DNA of 64,000 bases from contig CAADRB010000018.1 of assembly GCA_900708905.1 (NCBI GenBank), positions 1,125,668 to 1,189,667 on the forward strand. The letters are read 5' to 3'. Position 1 is the first letter of the stretch. Each line of letters opens with the position of its first letter. The stretch comes from Hymenolepis diminuta. Taxonomy: Eukaryota > Platyhelminthes > Cestoda > Cyclophyllidea > Hymenolepididae. The notes beneath the pieces were generated by a model. It was given only the letters and a program-made list of their open reading frames with translations, was not told the origin of the DNA and made no database searches. Shown piece by piece: positions 14,812-28,985 of the stretch. A program made the translations under genes and the position numbers.

Positions 14812-15155
14812 ATGAATGATGAAGGGGAGGGAAACAAAAGACACAGAAAGTAACATCAAGGCATCAGAGGGTCTTGCTTCATTTGATCTTTGGATTTAGG
14901 TTGCACAAAATTTATTAAATGGGTAGCTCACGTTCCAAAATTCAAATATGATGATTGGTACTTTGGATTGTGGCCAAAGCTTGTTTGCTATGCACAGTGC
15001 CTATTGACAAGTACTTTCATCAAGAAGGGTAGATTCAGCTACTTCGAATCACTTTTATTCTCCTGATTGGGAACTGTCTCATGATTTGCTGCGGCTTGAA
15101 GTTTTAATGGAGCAAAGATGTGACAGCTAAAACGTGGGCGATAGTAAAAGATTAA
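14812..15155 (+). repeat. Dispersed repeat family, copy A
   Basis: Shares ordered blocks with copies B and C: TGATGAAGGGGAGGG, CATTTGATCTTTGGATTTAG, GTAGCTCACGTTCCAAAATT, TTGGATTGTGGC and AGCAAAGATGTGACAGCTAA. Copies diverge substantially, which suggests an old family. The class (SINE, LINE 3' end or MITE) is undetermined. Confidence 0.5.
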
Positions 15156-15319
15156 CACTAGGGACCTATTAAATATGCTTTTATATATCAGATGGTGATT
15201 CAAAACAAATTCGAGATTTACATTAATTCAGAATGTTTATGCTCTTTTTAACTTTACTGAAAGTCATTTCAAATTACCATTTATTATTATCCACATCAAT
15301 AGAAACAATTTTATAATTT

Positions 15320-15544
15320 TTATGACAAGCGACTGAAATAGGTTGAAATAAAGTCAGTAAATGGTAAAGGAGAGGCAGATTGAGTTCCAAAAAGCAGATT
15401 TGAGGAATCGTCCTCCGGTTGCAGCAGAAGCAAATGTTCAGTGCTCGTTGACCTTTTTTTAATCAAATCTACGATATGAAGGTACTCCAGCTCACCCACA
15501 CATTCAACATGTTTAAGTACATTGGATCGTCGAAGTACCGCCAT
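15320..15544 (-). CDS. Possible terminal exon, 74 codons, unknown family
   Basis: The ATG-initiated frame on the minus strand (MAVLRRSNVLKHVECVGELE, then YLHIVDLIKKRSTSTEHLLL) ends in TAA. Its residue use is balanced and hydrophilic, unlike chance frames in AT-rich DNA. No strong acceptor precedes it; a GCATAG 33 nt upstream is the only candidate. It could be the last exon of the same gene as the exon at 18.5 kb, which is on the same strand 3 kb upstream, but nothing in the sequence links them. Confidence 0.25.
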   Translation of the reverse strand: MAVLRRSNVLKHVECVGELEYLHIVDLIKKRSTSTEHLLLLQPEDDSSNLLFGTQSASPLPFTDFISTYFSRLS

Positions 15545-16633
15545 ATATAATAAGAAGAATCGGCAAGATGACGTCTATGCAGCAGCAGTTAATAAATGGT
15601 TCAAATAATAATAAGTATTATACAGTAATCATTTAATAATAGAGGACTGATGAAGAAGGCAGTTGTAAATCGATCCTATTTGGACATGAAGTTTCTATTC
15701 CATAAAGTGCAATCCTATTTATTTCCCTCAATCAGAAAATAAAATGATTTACCTCAATAAACAAATAGAAATATCATGGCAAATTGTTATTGTAGCAAGT
15801 AAAATCTTAATAAACTTAATTAAGAACACATTTTTTTCTATTTTTAGATCAAAATTACAGTGATAACTCATGAGGCTACAACCGGAGATCGATTGAATAG
15901 CAGAAAACAGATTTGACGTTGCTTTAAGATTAACCTAAAATGCATAATTTAACGATTATTATAACTTTCTTCTATGTTCAAAGATAAAATGGGCTTCCAA
16001 GTGCAGATTTACTTATCAGCAACTATTATGTATCAAGTATAATATTTTTAACATTTTATTCACTTTGTAAGTGAAATAAAATCAAAGCAATCTGTTTTTA
16101 TGAATATAAATTATAACCATAATTTCATTTCCTATTGAAATGGAATTACCAAACTGTTAATAATGAATAAATCATATTAATGTTACATTCACCAAAAAGC
16201 GTTTTAGAAAATCATCTGTACTAAGATTTCACCATTTCATCTATCGACACAAAAAGAAGCGCTTTTCAAGCGATTAGATAAATTTCCATGATATTCTATT
16301 GATTTTTATAAAATGTGCATTGCTATGCATAAATATATTAGAATGATAAAGTTCCCGTCTAGTTCCATGAAAAAAATTATGCCGGAGAGTGCCGTCTTAA
16401 AGCCTTGGATATTGGAAAAAAATTCCTGCCATCATATATTTTTGCAGTCTAATTTATCTCCCAAAATGGCCTACAAAAGCCATAACTCTCTAATCACACG
16501 AGATTAAGCAAACATCCGTAATCTACTCAAAATTAGGCAAAGTTGCGCCACGTAATTTGGTAAATAAATAAATTTTTTGATCGAGTTTAAATGGAAATTC
16601 TTAATTTAAATGTTTTGGAATAAAAGTAATTTA

Positions 16634-16848
16634 TTTTATCCATATTTGTATAAACCAAATCTCCCAACCATCAAAGATGGAAGTGACGCCATATTAGCAC
16701 ATTTTAACATTATCGTTTCGGATATAGGCTTCCTTCTGCAACCAGACGAATATGAGCTAAATTGTAAAATGGGATATTCAGAGGAGTCAAATAAGTGGAA
16801 ACCTTCGCCCATGAATACAACTAACATCAATAAAGGAAAAATTTTGTA
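16634..16848 (+). CDS. Possible exon of a Cys-loop ligand-gated ion channel
   Basis: The plus-strand frame reads YKPNLPTIKDGSDAILAHFN, then IIVSDIGFLLQPDEYELNCK and ..NKW. This resembles the N-terminal ligand-binding segment of Cys-loop receptors: Y...RPxL...SDAxxVxFxIxVxxI...DEYxLxxxx...W. The Tyr-to-Trp spacing is about five residues longer than usual, and the following WxDxRL is not visible. A GTAACA follows directly after the frame as a possible donor; the acceptor side is weak. No other receptor exons (Cys-loop, M1-M4) were found nearby, so this may be chance or a relic. Confidence 0.25.
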
Positions 16849-18510
16849 ACAAAGAGGATTCTAACCGTAATTGGAGCTACATTTTAAGACCGAAATCCTT
16901 TCAAATTGCCCTGTTTTAAATATTTTTTTAAAACACCTTTATCCATGTCCAAATAATATTATAGATACAAATTTTCGTTGAAATAGACCAAATAAGTTTA
17001 ATTTTTTTATATTAAAGAGAGTCAAAGAGGCAATTGTTTTATATTCAAAATGTTATATGTGCGGCTTTAATTTGCTCAAATAATTTCAAACGACTTTATT
17101 AGATATTCAAGCTCAAAACCAATAAAATTCACAATGAATAAATAATGACTCCATTTTATGCACAACTGTGGAAGAGAATAAATGGAATTTGGGGGAAATA
17201 ATTCTGTCACGTATATATGCTGAAATAAAAGTTTATTCTCAAATATGATGCTAAATTTTGCAATTCACTCACAAAACTCGAATGAAAAAATATCGCTTGA
17301 AAACTTCATTTTTAAATTCTGCTACAAAGATCATATCTAAAGTTTTCAAATTAACGAATTTTGAACATTTTGCGAGGAAGTATTCTTCTGTCCAAGTAAC
17401 TGGTATCTATTTTTTACTTAAGACACATGTACTAGACAACTTGAAGTTAATTCTCATCTCGAAGAGGCCTGATTGAAATAAAAATGAACATATGCAATGT
17501 CAATTAGGAATCCATACTCCCTATCCACTCACATTTTAATTACACTATGTTTCCGTGATTGAAAACAGTCGCAGAGGAACTGACTCATTGCCCAAAGGTG
17601 TCAAGCCTCCGGTTAAATCACGCAGATGGCGATAAATGGGAAAAGATAAAGTTAAAATAGGGGGTTAAAGAAGTCAATGAGATTATAAACAAATAAGATA
17701 ATACTCAGTCGAAAATTGAACTCATGTATCTAATTTTATTAAGCAACGTCATGAGTCACAAATACAATTGGTTAGTTGGCGTAAATTTAATGAAATGGGA
17801 TTGAATGCTGCTACTGAGAAATTGAAAGTAGACCAATTTACCAATGTGGTCAGCCAATAGAAAAACCTTTACTATCACAAACACCAGTACCATAGATATA
17901 TTCATTTTTAATCCCCTCCTTCTTAAGGTTAAAGATGTAATTATGTTTAAATTATCGCTCACTCTCACTCTCGTAATCATTAATATTTCTCAGTTTTCTT
18001 TCATTTCTCTTTTATTTTATAATAAACCCCATTTGGACCACTCTTTTTAAAAAAATAGAAAGAACGCAAGTACATTTTAAATAGTCAAATACATACATTA
18101 CACTCTTGAAAATGCTCCGGTTCTGGAGTTTCCTTGTCGATCGAACTCCGTTATCACCACACATTCCACTTTCAAGTCTTACTTTATTAGCGTAAATAGA
18201 TATTTTGTAGTGCTGTTAGATTTTATTAGCATTTTAAGAGAAAAACAGCGAGAAAAAAGCAATGAATTTGTCATGCAGAACTGCCAGTTTGACACAAGTG
18301 ATAGCATTTACATTATTAACTCTAATCATTATTTTGGCATATATTAATTTGGTTAATACAGCCGCTGATTTTCATACTTGTTTATGTAATAATTCTGGAA
18401 GCTTAAGTGGCAACCTTATTAAATGTCTTATGATACAAATTTCTTGGAATCCAAATCGTGTTTTGAAAGGACTAATACCTTCTTCTGTTCGAACTAGAAA
18501 GGATACTTAC

Positions 18511-18692
18511 AGACAGTCCTTCATATCTGTATGTGAAATGTCATCGAAGTAATGTACGTAATATTTCAAGGTATCGCTAATTGCTTTCATTTGGTCTGGA
18601 TTAACGCGGCATGCATTTAGGTTGAAATGTTTATCTTCTGTCATCAGTACGGATAACTCATTGGGATCATAATTAATGTGAGGACTATTCAT
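18511..18692 (-). CDS. Likely coding exon of an unidentified minus-strand gene
   Basis: On the minus strand an ATG (context AGGATGA) opens 60 codons plus 2 nt that end exactly at GACTGTCT/GTAAGTATCC, a strong donor. The peptide (MNSPHINYDPNELSVLMTED, then NACRVNPDQMKAISDTLKYY) has an ordinary amino-acid mix unlike the Phe/Leu/Lys-rich chance frames nearby. A TTTCAG acceptor about 100 nt upstream would make it a 5' exon with leader. I cannot assign the family and did not find the next exon. The overlapping plus-strand frame at 18262-18552 has a hydrophobic segment but no splice support. Confidence 0.45.
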
Positions 18693-18799
18693 CCTTAACA
18701 AAAGCCACCATTCAAGACTTGCTGACTACCTCTGTTTCCTTGGGATCAGTACTTTAGCAGATCCTGTTTTTACACCTTTTCTTTACCTGAAATGTTAAA

Positions 18800-21700
18800 A
18801 CACATAATTAACTCTCCATTCCCTCTTGTGATCCCTGTTTTTCCAGATAAATCCTTTTTGTTAATTTTTTCCCATTTTCTATTGTGGTGTACGCCTATCA
18901 ATTTTGAAAAATAAGAATTTTTTCTGTGTCTAATCCAAATCATGACATCTATCTCCCCAAATAAAACCAGTCTTTCGCAGGAGTGTGGTTATTCATAGGA
19001 ATTTGGCGTAATTTACTATTAAAATTATAAAGAACTTTACAATTAACATAAACCGGGAGGGATCTAGCAAAGCGCAAAGGGGTATGTGAGACTGACAGGT
19101 AAGAAATCCTTATCCAGATCTATTTAAGTTCCTCACAAATAAAGTTCGGTCATATTTGTGAAAATATTTTTGACACAAAGGCAATTATTTGTTCATTTTA
19201 AAGGCTGGGATAATATCTGGGGTCGAAGTTGAAGGTAAACTTTGGCTTCAGAACATTTGGACACTTCTAAAAGAATCCACAATTAAATGACTAATATTTT
19301 TTTGCAAATTTAAGCCTGTTGAGGCTCTTATTTTTAAAGCGATAACATACATATATAGGTAAATGGATCTTAAAAATCGAAATGCGTTATTGTAAGCACA
19401 AAATAAGCCAAAGGAGGACTTAAAAGATATTATGCTTTCTATTCGAGGAAGTTCCAGTTTCTTGAATATCATTTTTTAATTTTATCAGTCATTTTTATTC
19501 CCTCAAGATCTGTAAGGTTTGTTAACAAAATATCTAATCCTATTGTAGCTATTTTACAATGGAATCTGCGTAAAGTCCGCTATTCCCATTATTTCTGGTC
19601 AAATGCATAAACATTCTGATTTTTCACAAAGGACATAAGTAATTCAAGATCATAAAATTTCTAAATTAAATCTGGTCAAAAGTGACACTAAAGTTAGACT
19701 ATGCTCTCAAGATTAATGACTTTTTTGAATCCTAGGTAATGGGAATGTTTTCAGTCATATTGATTGTCAGTAATTCTTAAAATTTCATGGCGTAAGCTTT
19801 AAATGTACCTTAGCACGAAAATGGAAATTTCAAGTTACTTTTCCACATGAAACAAAAATAATTTTTATTTTTACCAAAATATCGATTAATTTTAAAATCT
19901 GTTCGTTGGTACAATTTTTCTGTTTCCGCATGTAATTCAGGGTAATTTGCAACATTTATATCGGATTTGTATTTTTTTATATTTTAATAGTATTCTTCTA
20001 CTTAAAGAACACCATCTCAAATTTTCATCCCCTTATTATGGACACATGAATTATTCTCATTCATTTTCTTGTTCATTTACATTTAATGTAAAATATATTT
20101 CAAATAAATCATCCCAAATGAAATGTGTTTCAGTTTTTTGTAATGGAAACACTCAGCAAATAAAAATGATTAAAATAGTTGGAATAAAATTGAATCCGCT
20201 GTCAGTAGCAGATTAGCTTTGCCTTTTACTGACTCTACCATGGATACTAACAATCGATATCTCGTTTTATGAGATTTATAATCTTAACATATTTCCAGCT
20301 CATTCTCGTGACAAAATAACTCATAATATTGAAATAATATTTTTTCCTTTACGTCTTTTGTGCGATGTGTTTGATTTCGTAACTGATGTTAGATTAGGTA
20401 AATTAAACATTTTCTTTCAACAAGAAGTAGATGCCTGTCGAGTTAGTTCTTTTTTCATAAGGTATTTAGTTGGGTGGAAGATATTTCTGTTCACCATTAC
20501 CTTTGATAATTCTCATGAATAATTATACATTGAAATACGCCTGTCTTTAGTCTATAATATATTTTGAGTTCATAATATTATATTATTAAATCATGGAGAT
20601 TTCCTTTTGTTACATGTTACGTATTAACGAGGTCATCATATTTTTTCTTGTATTATCCGTTTACATTTTAACGGCAATTCTTTTACTAATTTAAGACAAA
20701 TAGCATTATTCAAAAATACTTTTTTGTCATTTTTATGCAAAATAATAAAACTCGTTTTAGTGGTTAGTCTGAGTGAACCACTAAGTGAACTAAGTGGAGA
20801 CAAGTAAATTGACTGTTTTAAATAAAGAGGTTCTCTGAAACCTTGTTTTTAATAAATTTCATAGTTAATATGCTAAGGCCACTTCAGTTATTTTTCCAGC
20901 TATTTATTTGGGCCTCTACCGGTCCAATTTTCTTCAGCTATGCTTTAAATTATAATGCTACATAATTTCTAAATGCATGTTAACGTCAAGGATTGCAAAA
21001 ACCGAAATGCTGTGCAATTTTATAATTAAATAATTTTCAATTAATTGCATATCTAAAATACAATCAATTTTCAAATCCTTATTAGGAGCTATAAGTTTTG
21101 TTTTCTTTTCTGGGAGAAATGCGCTTTAAAATTCTTCACAATTAAAGAAATTACTTGTTTTATGGAGTAAATAAAATATATGACCTATATACAACTAAAC
21201 TCGTCATTGTTAATGCCTATTGAAATCGATTTGGCTCAAATCATGTTGACTAATATATTTTCAGCTAGACGAAAACGATTATTGAATTAGGCTGACCAAC
21301 CACCAAAATTTATCAACTATTCAATGGGCATATGGGTATTCCAGTCGTGAATTTATTTAGAAACCCAGAAGGCAAATTCTGACATGTCTACTTTAAGAAA
21401 TTAGAAATAGGAGCGGTGGACATTATCATTAAAGATTGCAGTGATATTTAGTTTTTATTGAATTTTGATACCCTTATATAGGAAAATAGGTTAATTTTTC
21501 TCGTAAATATTATCGTATTTTAAGCCTTTAAATAATAGATAAATCCAAAGAAAGGAAGAGTAAAATTTCAAAAAATTACCGTAAAGGCCCAATTTGAGTT
21601 CAGTAAACTCAAATAGGAAAAATTTTGTAAATATATCTTTTTAAGTCTCAGTAACCTTCATTTAACGACAAAAGAAGACAGATTAATTGATCAACAGGAC

Positions 21701-24700
21701 ATTGGTACCCTGCATAGTGATTGATACTCATTTAACAAATCGTGAAGCGGTGGTGAATCCAAAACTCAGGCTGACAAAGTAGGCTTATTTGTATGTTCTC
21801 ATTTTAATCTGCTTTATTTTTGGCCTCATTAATTATAGCACTTATTATACGATTCAGTCGCTGTTGTGTTAAGATGCATTTTATGAGAATGCGAATATTC
21901 AGGATATTATTATTTAAAACAGATTGTAGATCTATTAGAAATTGTGACGGCTGCCATCTTTCATTGGTCCAAGTTTGAGGTTTTCTACCTGTATCTTCAT
22001 ATGTATTTTATTTCACTGATGAGGCATGTTATCACATATACTCTCTCATGGAGTTGATCAACCTTTATAATATAATTTCATATTTAAATCATATTTTAAA
22101 AAAATACTGCACTGAAAACAACAGAAAAATCTTTAATTTAGAATGCAACTATGGATTTGACTTGTTGAAAAGGATCTTACATAAAAAGTAATTTTTCTCT
22201 GTTACAAAAAGCGTATTCCATAATTTTATTTAGTTTATTTGATTACAAAAAATCAATTCTTCAATGGTTTTTTTATTAATATAAGGTTTGTAAAAATTTA
22301 CAAACATATTTTGAAGGGGGAAGTGAAAAATTCAAAATTTCCCTCTTGAATATTTTGGTTAGTTTCAATTTGTCATTTTCACTTTTGGGATACATGAAAA
22401 CGTATTTCTGGTTTATTATCTGATTACGTGTTTGATGTATTCGACAATATGATTATGTTCCAATTTGAAGTCTCACTTTGTTCGAATATAAAGATGGATT
22501 GACAAAATAATTTAATGTTACTAAATCAAACTGTTCCAGTTGCGAGATTACCTTAGCTACGAAATTAATTATAACTGGACTCTGAAAGTTTTGGCAATAG
22601 AAAACGCAAGTCAATGCATGCAATTTATTTTTAAACAGCGGTCATCAATGGCCAATTTTACTTAATAGCCACGTAATGTTGATTTTAATGTACCAAGTTT
22701 TGAATATCTTAAGAGGGATTAGGACTGCAAGATACTTGACAATAACCCATCAAACCAATTAGTATCCACCATCATTATATTTAGATTTCATTTTTCTGTT
22801 TGTATTGATTTAACGCAAAAATTTTTCCCTTTCCATGAAATTCCAATCGTCACTATTAATTTAAACAGCCAGTGGTTGAATAAATAAGATCAGTTTAAGT
22901 AATTATTATTGAGTTCTCTCTAAAGCTCGGCTTGTATAAAAGCTAAAGATATCGCCTAATCTTTTCAAAAATCTTGCTAGAAATTCGGGCTAAAGAGATG
23001 CTATTAACCAATCTTTTGAGTTTTATTTGAGATGAATTTTTGAAAAAACTATTTGAGATAAAAACCAAATTTAATGCAGTAATCAGTACACAGAAAAGTA
23101 GTTCTTAAGTTACATTAACTTCTTGAGAATGCAAAAGGTGATAAATGAAAAAGGAACCAATCAAAATGAGTAATATTACATATGCAGACTTTTATAAAGA
23201 AAATCTATTGATAATATTTCAAAATTTTAAAAGTCTATCTTTAAATTTTATTTTGATATGAAAATCAACTAAAATCGATAATGATACGATAGTAATGTTT
23301 ATATCGGGTAATATTAGAAATGTCCTTAATGATTTATTAAGAGCTTACCGTTCCGCGCATAAATCTTTGAGTGGGGCATTATTATCCTTTTAACAAGAAG
23401 ACGTGGCGACCTTCTTCGACTTTTTTGAGAAAATGTTCAAAATATATATATTCCCTTGTGTTACATATTTAATAATAGTGATTAGCTCTTTTTCGTCAAA
23501 TAGACCGACATTTTGTTTTGGCAAAATAATTTACGTTTTCCCAGGACTTTTGGTCTTAACGTTAAATGTTCATTGATACTTTTAATATTTAAAATGTAGA
23601 ATTCGTTGACAATAAAAAGGCCAGAGCAATACGATTAACCAACCTGGCGACCGGTCGAAATTGATTACGTTCGTGAAATTATTTATGACTTCAATTATAT
23701 TAGTTTGCGACAGTCTTGGAGACTTTCACTTAATTAACTATTCGAATTGGTCCAATAACTATTTAATCCAGCTAAAAGATAGAAGAAATTCCAGTTGTCT
23801 TAATTGAATTAAATTTCATTTCTGGTCAAAACTTGCTCACAATATGAAATCGGATTTAAAAAATGGAATGGTGAAATTTAGGTCTTAGGAAATAAATTAC
23901 TTTCTAGAGCTAGCATAATGAATAATATGAAATTCTTCAGGTGGAAGTATTGCACAATGTTTGAAAATTTATTAAGAAAGACATTAAAAGAAAAGGGGTA
24001 AATTATTACGAACCAAAATGCTGGGCCTAAAAACTGGTTAAGTTCTAAACTACCCGTAATACCAATATTAAAAATTAAATTTCGAATTACCAATGTAATA
24101 ATGATAAATAACCCTTTAATATTATCTATAAATCAAACGCGTTAATGTGAAACCCCCGCTCTCTCAGTACACACAAAGAGAATAGCTAAAATTGCAATGC
24201 ATTGTATTTTATCTGAAGACACTTAATATACTTCTCCAAATTTATCGAGATTTGAATGATTCATTGCCTAAAATGTCAAAGTATTTATGTTTCTGTGGAT
24301 CTGTCTTTACTCTGAAAATTGTCACCCAATGAGTTTTGATTAGATTTTCGAAAATTTCGTTGTTTGAACTAAAGCTAAATTTTCCAATAAAATCTTATTC
24401 TTAAAATGCAGAAATAAAAATTTTATGTGTTAATTGTTTTTTGATATCGATTACTATAGTTGATATTTCAAGGCTCACCATATTATACTCACAATACATA
24501 CATTCGAGCGCGTGAAAGAAGACTTTTACTATAATTATTTCTTTAAAATTACCTTCATTACTTCATGAAAAATTGCTCTTTTTGATATCATCTATCATTT
24601 TATTCTCCTTTTATTTATTATTTTTATTTGCGGTGATAAAAATAATTAATTTTCCCCGGATCAGAACCACATCTCATAGGATTTTATCACAAATTACATA

Positions 24701-27002
24701 AAATTTAAACAGCGATATTCATCAGCATTTGTATATTTCATTATCTGCAAATAATATTTGAGTAGAAATCTGTACATGTTCGTTAGTTAACTTGCATTTG
24801 AATTTTGCTGTTGGCTTATAGCTTTGAATGAAGCAACATTGCTTAAGATTTAGATAATTTACTTATGACTTGCAGATTTGAGCAAGATAACTATGCATTT
24901 CATGGTAAGATTTTATCAAAGATCACTTTAGGTAGAAGTAGGATCTATTTATTTATATCTACTAATCCGGGATGACATAAGCAACCGCTATTGACAAATT
25001 TTATACTTATGACGTTATTATTTATATATGACTAGTACATTTGTTCCGGTAAATATCAAGGAACAAAAGGATAATGCTAAGAAAATGATTTTTAGGGCCC
25101 AATATTTGATTATCAAGAAGTAATACAAATAAAGTTTCCTTCCTGCCTCATATTATTTAGTAATAACTTTTTTTAGTGTTTAAAGCCCCTACACATTGAA
25201 GTATTTAAACAAGTGGGCGCATAGGCTATAATTTTGAGAAAAATTTAATAAAATTTTATTCAAAGTTTCCAGGATTTTGGCTTCTTCACTAGACAGCTTA
25301 GAAGAATACGAGACTTGCTTTTTGTTAATTTCGTGATCAAGATTTATTTCCCCGTCTAAAATATGAATCAGTTCAAGTCTTCCGATAATACACTGGCATT
25401 TAAATAATAACAACGCTGAGGACTATGTTATGATATGCGGCAAAAAAAGCAGTTTCGTAAAGCCAAAATCATGGGAAAAATAACGATACTGAATTGCTTG
25501 TGAGATGATATAAAAATATAGTTTAAAATTAAAACCATTGTCTTCAGTTATGCAAGCAATAGCCTTTAATTGGAGGCACACAATGTGACTGTTCTTTCAC
25601 GAATGTCCTTGTCTGATCATATACGCTTTTAATGACTACATTTTAGTTACAAAAGACATAAAATATAAAAGTTTTACATTTCTAGTGTAAATTCTAAAGA
25701 ACAAACATGAGTTAAAAAACATCGCACTACTAAATACTTTAAGCGTGCACTTTCAAGTGCAACAGCATTTTTTCGTTTATTAGTTGGAAAAATCTTAATC
25801 AGTTTTTGTTTATAAGTGCTTTATTTTATAATAAATAAAAAACAATTCCTAAAACCTTCTCTTTCAGCAACATTCTACAAAGTATTTAAAATAATTTCCC
25901 AAAACGGTATTTTTAAGTACGTAATGCGAATTATATGACCCAGTTTTTATTAATTGTTAATATTTTGAAATATTATTACAAAATTATATTACTTCGTCGA
26001 GATAATTCCTATAAAAAGCAGGAATAAAAAAATAAAATAAAAATTAAAAAATTGTCGTTACTATACTGTTTAGTCAAGTTGAATTTTTTAATTAGTCGTT
26101 AAAATGCTGGGACAAAAAGATTTGATGCTCCAACAATTTCAGTCACTGGGGCAAAGCCTTCGCCTTTTATACAAAATTAAGTTTTGTAGTTTTCCATAAA
26201 ATTTAACACTTAAATCAGCTAATTAATATTGACTTAACGAAATTGCATATAAAAATTGAAATAAAGTTCCAATGATTGAATACAATTGGCTGAGCGAAAT
26301 AATGCTAAAATACAAAGTTACTGCTCAAAATTTTTCCATAAAAAGCGGTTCAATTATTCTTTATTTTATTAGGCACATTTTTTAAAAAACTATTTACCTA
26401 CTACGGCAATTATCGTGTTAAATCATAGGGCGTTACTTTTCGTACTTATATCAAATCAATTACATTCCTAAAAGAGAACGAGTCGAATATTTATTTGAAC
26501 ACCAAATCCTAAATTATCCTACTAATTCATTAATGTATCGAATTTAGAAATATGTGTTTGTTTTCAGGAGGTCAAATTAGGTCAAAGATTTTTGTGCTAT
26601 CTACTTTATGCTTAATGAGTAAAATAATCCTTAGAAGTTTAGAATTCGCCAATTTCGCTAATCCATAGTAGATCTACGTAATTTCGGTCTTCAAGTGCTA
26701 ATGGTTTATTAATAATATGAAGTACTCTGAACGGTATTCAGCAGTATTCACCTGCGCTCTAGCTACCTGAAAAACCTAAAAGTAGTTGGGCGGAACCGAT
26801 CACTTAAAAGAGCTTTCTGATCAATTAGCTCTAAACAATATGAATATATAAGCTTGTGCATAAATTTCAAAACTTAACTCTTTTCTCAGGCGCTCTTGTC
26901 GAGATTCGGAAGGCCAATTTTAAAAATTTGAACTCTAAAATATTAGGTTCTGTTACAGCAAGCTGAAATTCATCTTTTACGCATTAATTTTTAATCCGAA
27001 AA
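18800..27002. other. Very AT-rich stretch without recognised genes
   Basis: Over 8 kb of low-complexity, AT-rich DNA with only short chance frames. A minus-strand GTAAGC near 23348 follows a 10-codon ATG frame and is not convincing. It could be intron or intergenic. Confidence 0.5.
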
Positions 27003-28985
27003 ATGCAGCTGGTAATCCTAATGGAAACCAAAACAACTGAAATATCAAACATGAATTTAATCCCTAATTTTACTTTTCTGGATATAAAACAATTCTATAC
27101 AATTTGGTGCTTTCATATTTCTCATCAACGATTTTCGACATTATTACAAGAACTCAAACTCATTTCCAAAAGGTTAGGTACAATTATAATCAATGTTGCC
27201 AGTACGAATATTATTATCTGTTATGTGCCAACAGATCGTTCTCCCAAATTTTTAAGGAAGGAATCATTTCATAAATAACTAGATACTATATTAGGAGACT
27301 CAAAGTTTATAGGTATAAAGTATCATCATTATGAAAATTTTCACCACTCACTTAGACGTTTTGCTCATGAAAATCAAAAGATTATAGTAGACGAATTTAT
27401 AGACTCAATGGAGACAACGAAAAATAGAATGCATCTTTTAAGTTTTTGCAGAAGAATTATTTTTATGTTGTCAACTATTTTTCGAAAAACCTGATAATAG
27501 ACAAGACAGTATAATCAAAGAACAGGTCAAGGTGCTGTACCTTATTTTTATCTTGCTTCACAGAAAATCAACATTTCTAGGTATATAAACATCCAGAGGA
27601 ATAGATACACACTTTGATCATTTATTGATTATACAAGTCTCAGCATTGAAGCTACACCAAGAAAGTCAAATAGACATATAAATCAGGAGAGAATTTGGCA
27701 AGATGATAAGGGAAAGGACTTCATATCAGACCATAAATACCCATACCAAGAAAAGCTTGAAAATATGATTCTAATACGCAACGACTTAGAATATAATGAT
27801 ACAATAGAAGCTGTTATACAACTGCTGATAAATTAGGTCAGAAACACCATTCTAGCACTTGAAAAATGAAGCCGTTGTATGAAATAGCTAAGGTAAATTT
27901 ATGTGTTCAATTACTGGAGGGGAAAGAGCTACGAAAATAGTGATTAATCGACCCTTACCATAACTCATATGCCGCCAATAGAAGGTATAGGAATAAAGTA
28001 AAATACTTATTGGTGAATGCAAAACGAATATACTCAAAAGAAAAGCTGAACAAAGGAAAGCCTACAAAGTACTTTGAAAAGTTCCGCTAACAACCTCTGG
28101 AATATAGTCGAATTTGGAAGAAAATTTATATTTCAAAAATCTCAGCTCCCAGCCGAACATTATGCTGAACCAACTAGTTTTCGACCAATAAAATCTAATT
28201 TAATCTTAAATATTTCATAACTGTCTACTGCCAGGTGAATAATACAAAATTAAAGCTTATTCAGAACGCAATTCGAGGGATGATGCTGGGCTTGTACAAC
28301 AGAAGAAAAGTGTATGTTAAGAGAAACCTCGTCGGACCAAAAAGGTGACACAACTGCTAAACTTTTACTGAATTCCTAATTATCGAAATTGGGGAAATCA
28401 AAAGATACTCATACAAAGGCCTGCCTTAGGCAGCTTATTTTAGATGTAGACAGGTGTTTGGTAAGAAATCGTATGCACTTTAAATGTATAATCCTGATAA
28501 GGAGTCTATCTTGCACTTACTGGTACAAAGATTGAATATAAAAGATGTGAGAAAAGGTGAAAATGTCTGCATGGACGCTTGATGTCAGCAACTCTTTACA
28601 AAAGCATGTGAGATGAGTTGACACTGAGGAAAAGATCATTATCGAAAAGCAAAAATTCCACAAACCGATAGAAAATCTTGCCAGCGGATGGGTGCTACAA
28701 AATTTTACTTGAAAAAGGATAGTTACAAAATCAATTGAAATCATGTCAACCAGAATTTCAATGTACCAAAAATAAAGGGTAATGTAAAGACATTAAGAAA
28801 GGAAATTAAAATTTGAACAATCTAATTAGCTCTGAGTTCAGCTACAGCATGGCTTTGATTCTTGCCATATCACAAGAGCTTTCTATCATTGCTTGGATCG
28901 CTTCTATCATCTCTTTTGTTCAGACGCTCTCTTTGATTAAAGATTGTAAATTTTTGCTTTACCTTGGATAATAATAACAACAATG
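27003..28985 (+). mobile_element. Decayed RTE-like non-LTR retrotransposon
   Basis: The first 92 codons (27003-27278) keep endonuclease-like blocks, notably an early ETK and IIICYVPTDRS followed by KESFHK, the apurinic-endonuclease pattern of RTE/CR1-type LINEs. Further pieces continue in shifting frames, with HHYENFHHSLRRFAHENQK near 27325-27380 and SDHKYPYQEKLEN near 27725, each broken by stops. No convincing reverse-transcriptase core remains in 27900-28800. The 3' end (28835-28985) finishes in a simple tail, GATAATAATAACAACAATG, matching a second copy near 31.9 kb. It is non-functional, with many stops and frameshifts. Confidence 0.55.

Noticed and set aside
18262..18552. 96-codon plus-strand frame with ATG and a hydrophobic segment
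   Set aside because: It overlaps the better supported minus-strand exon (18511-18692) in antisense and has no splice sites. Hydrophobic runs are common in AT-rich chance frames.
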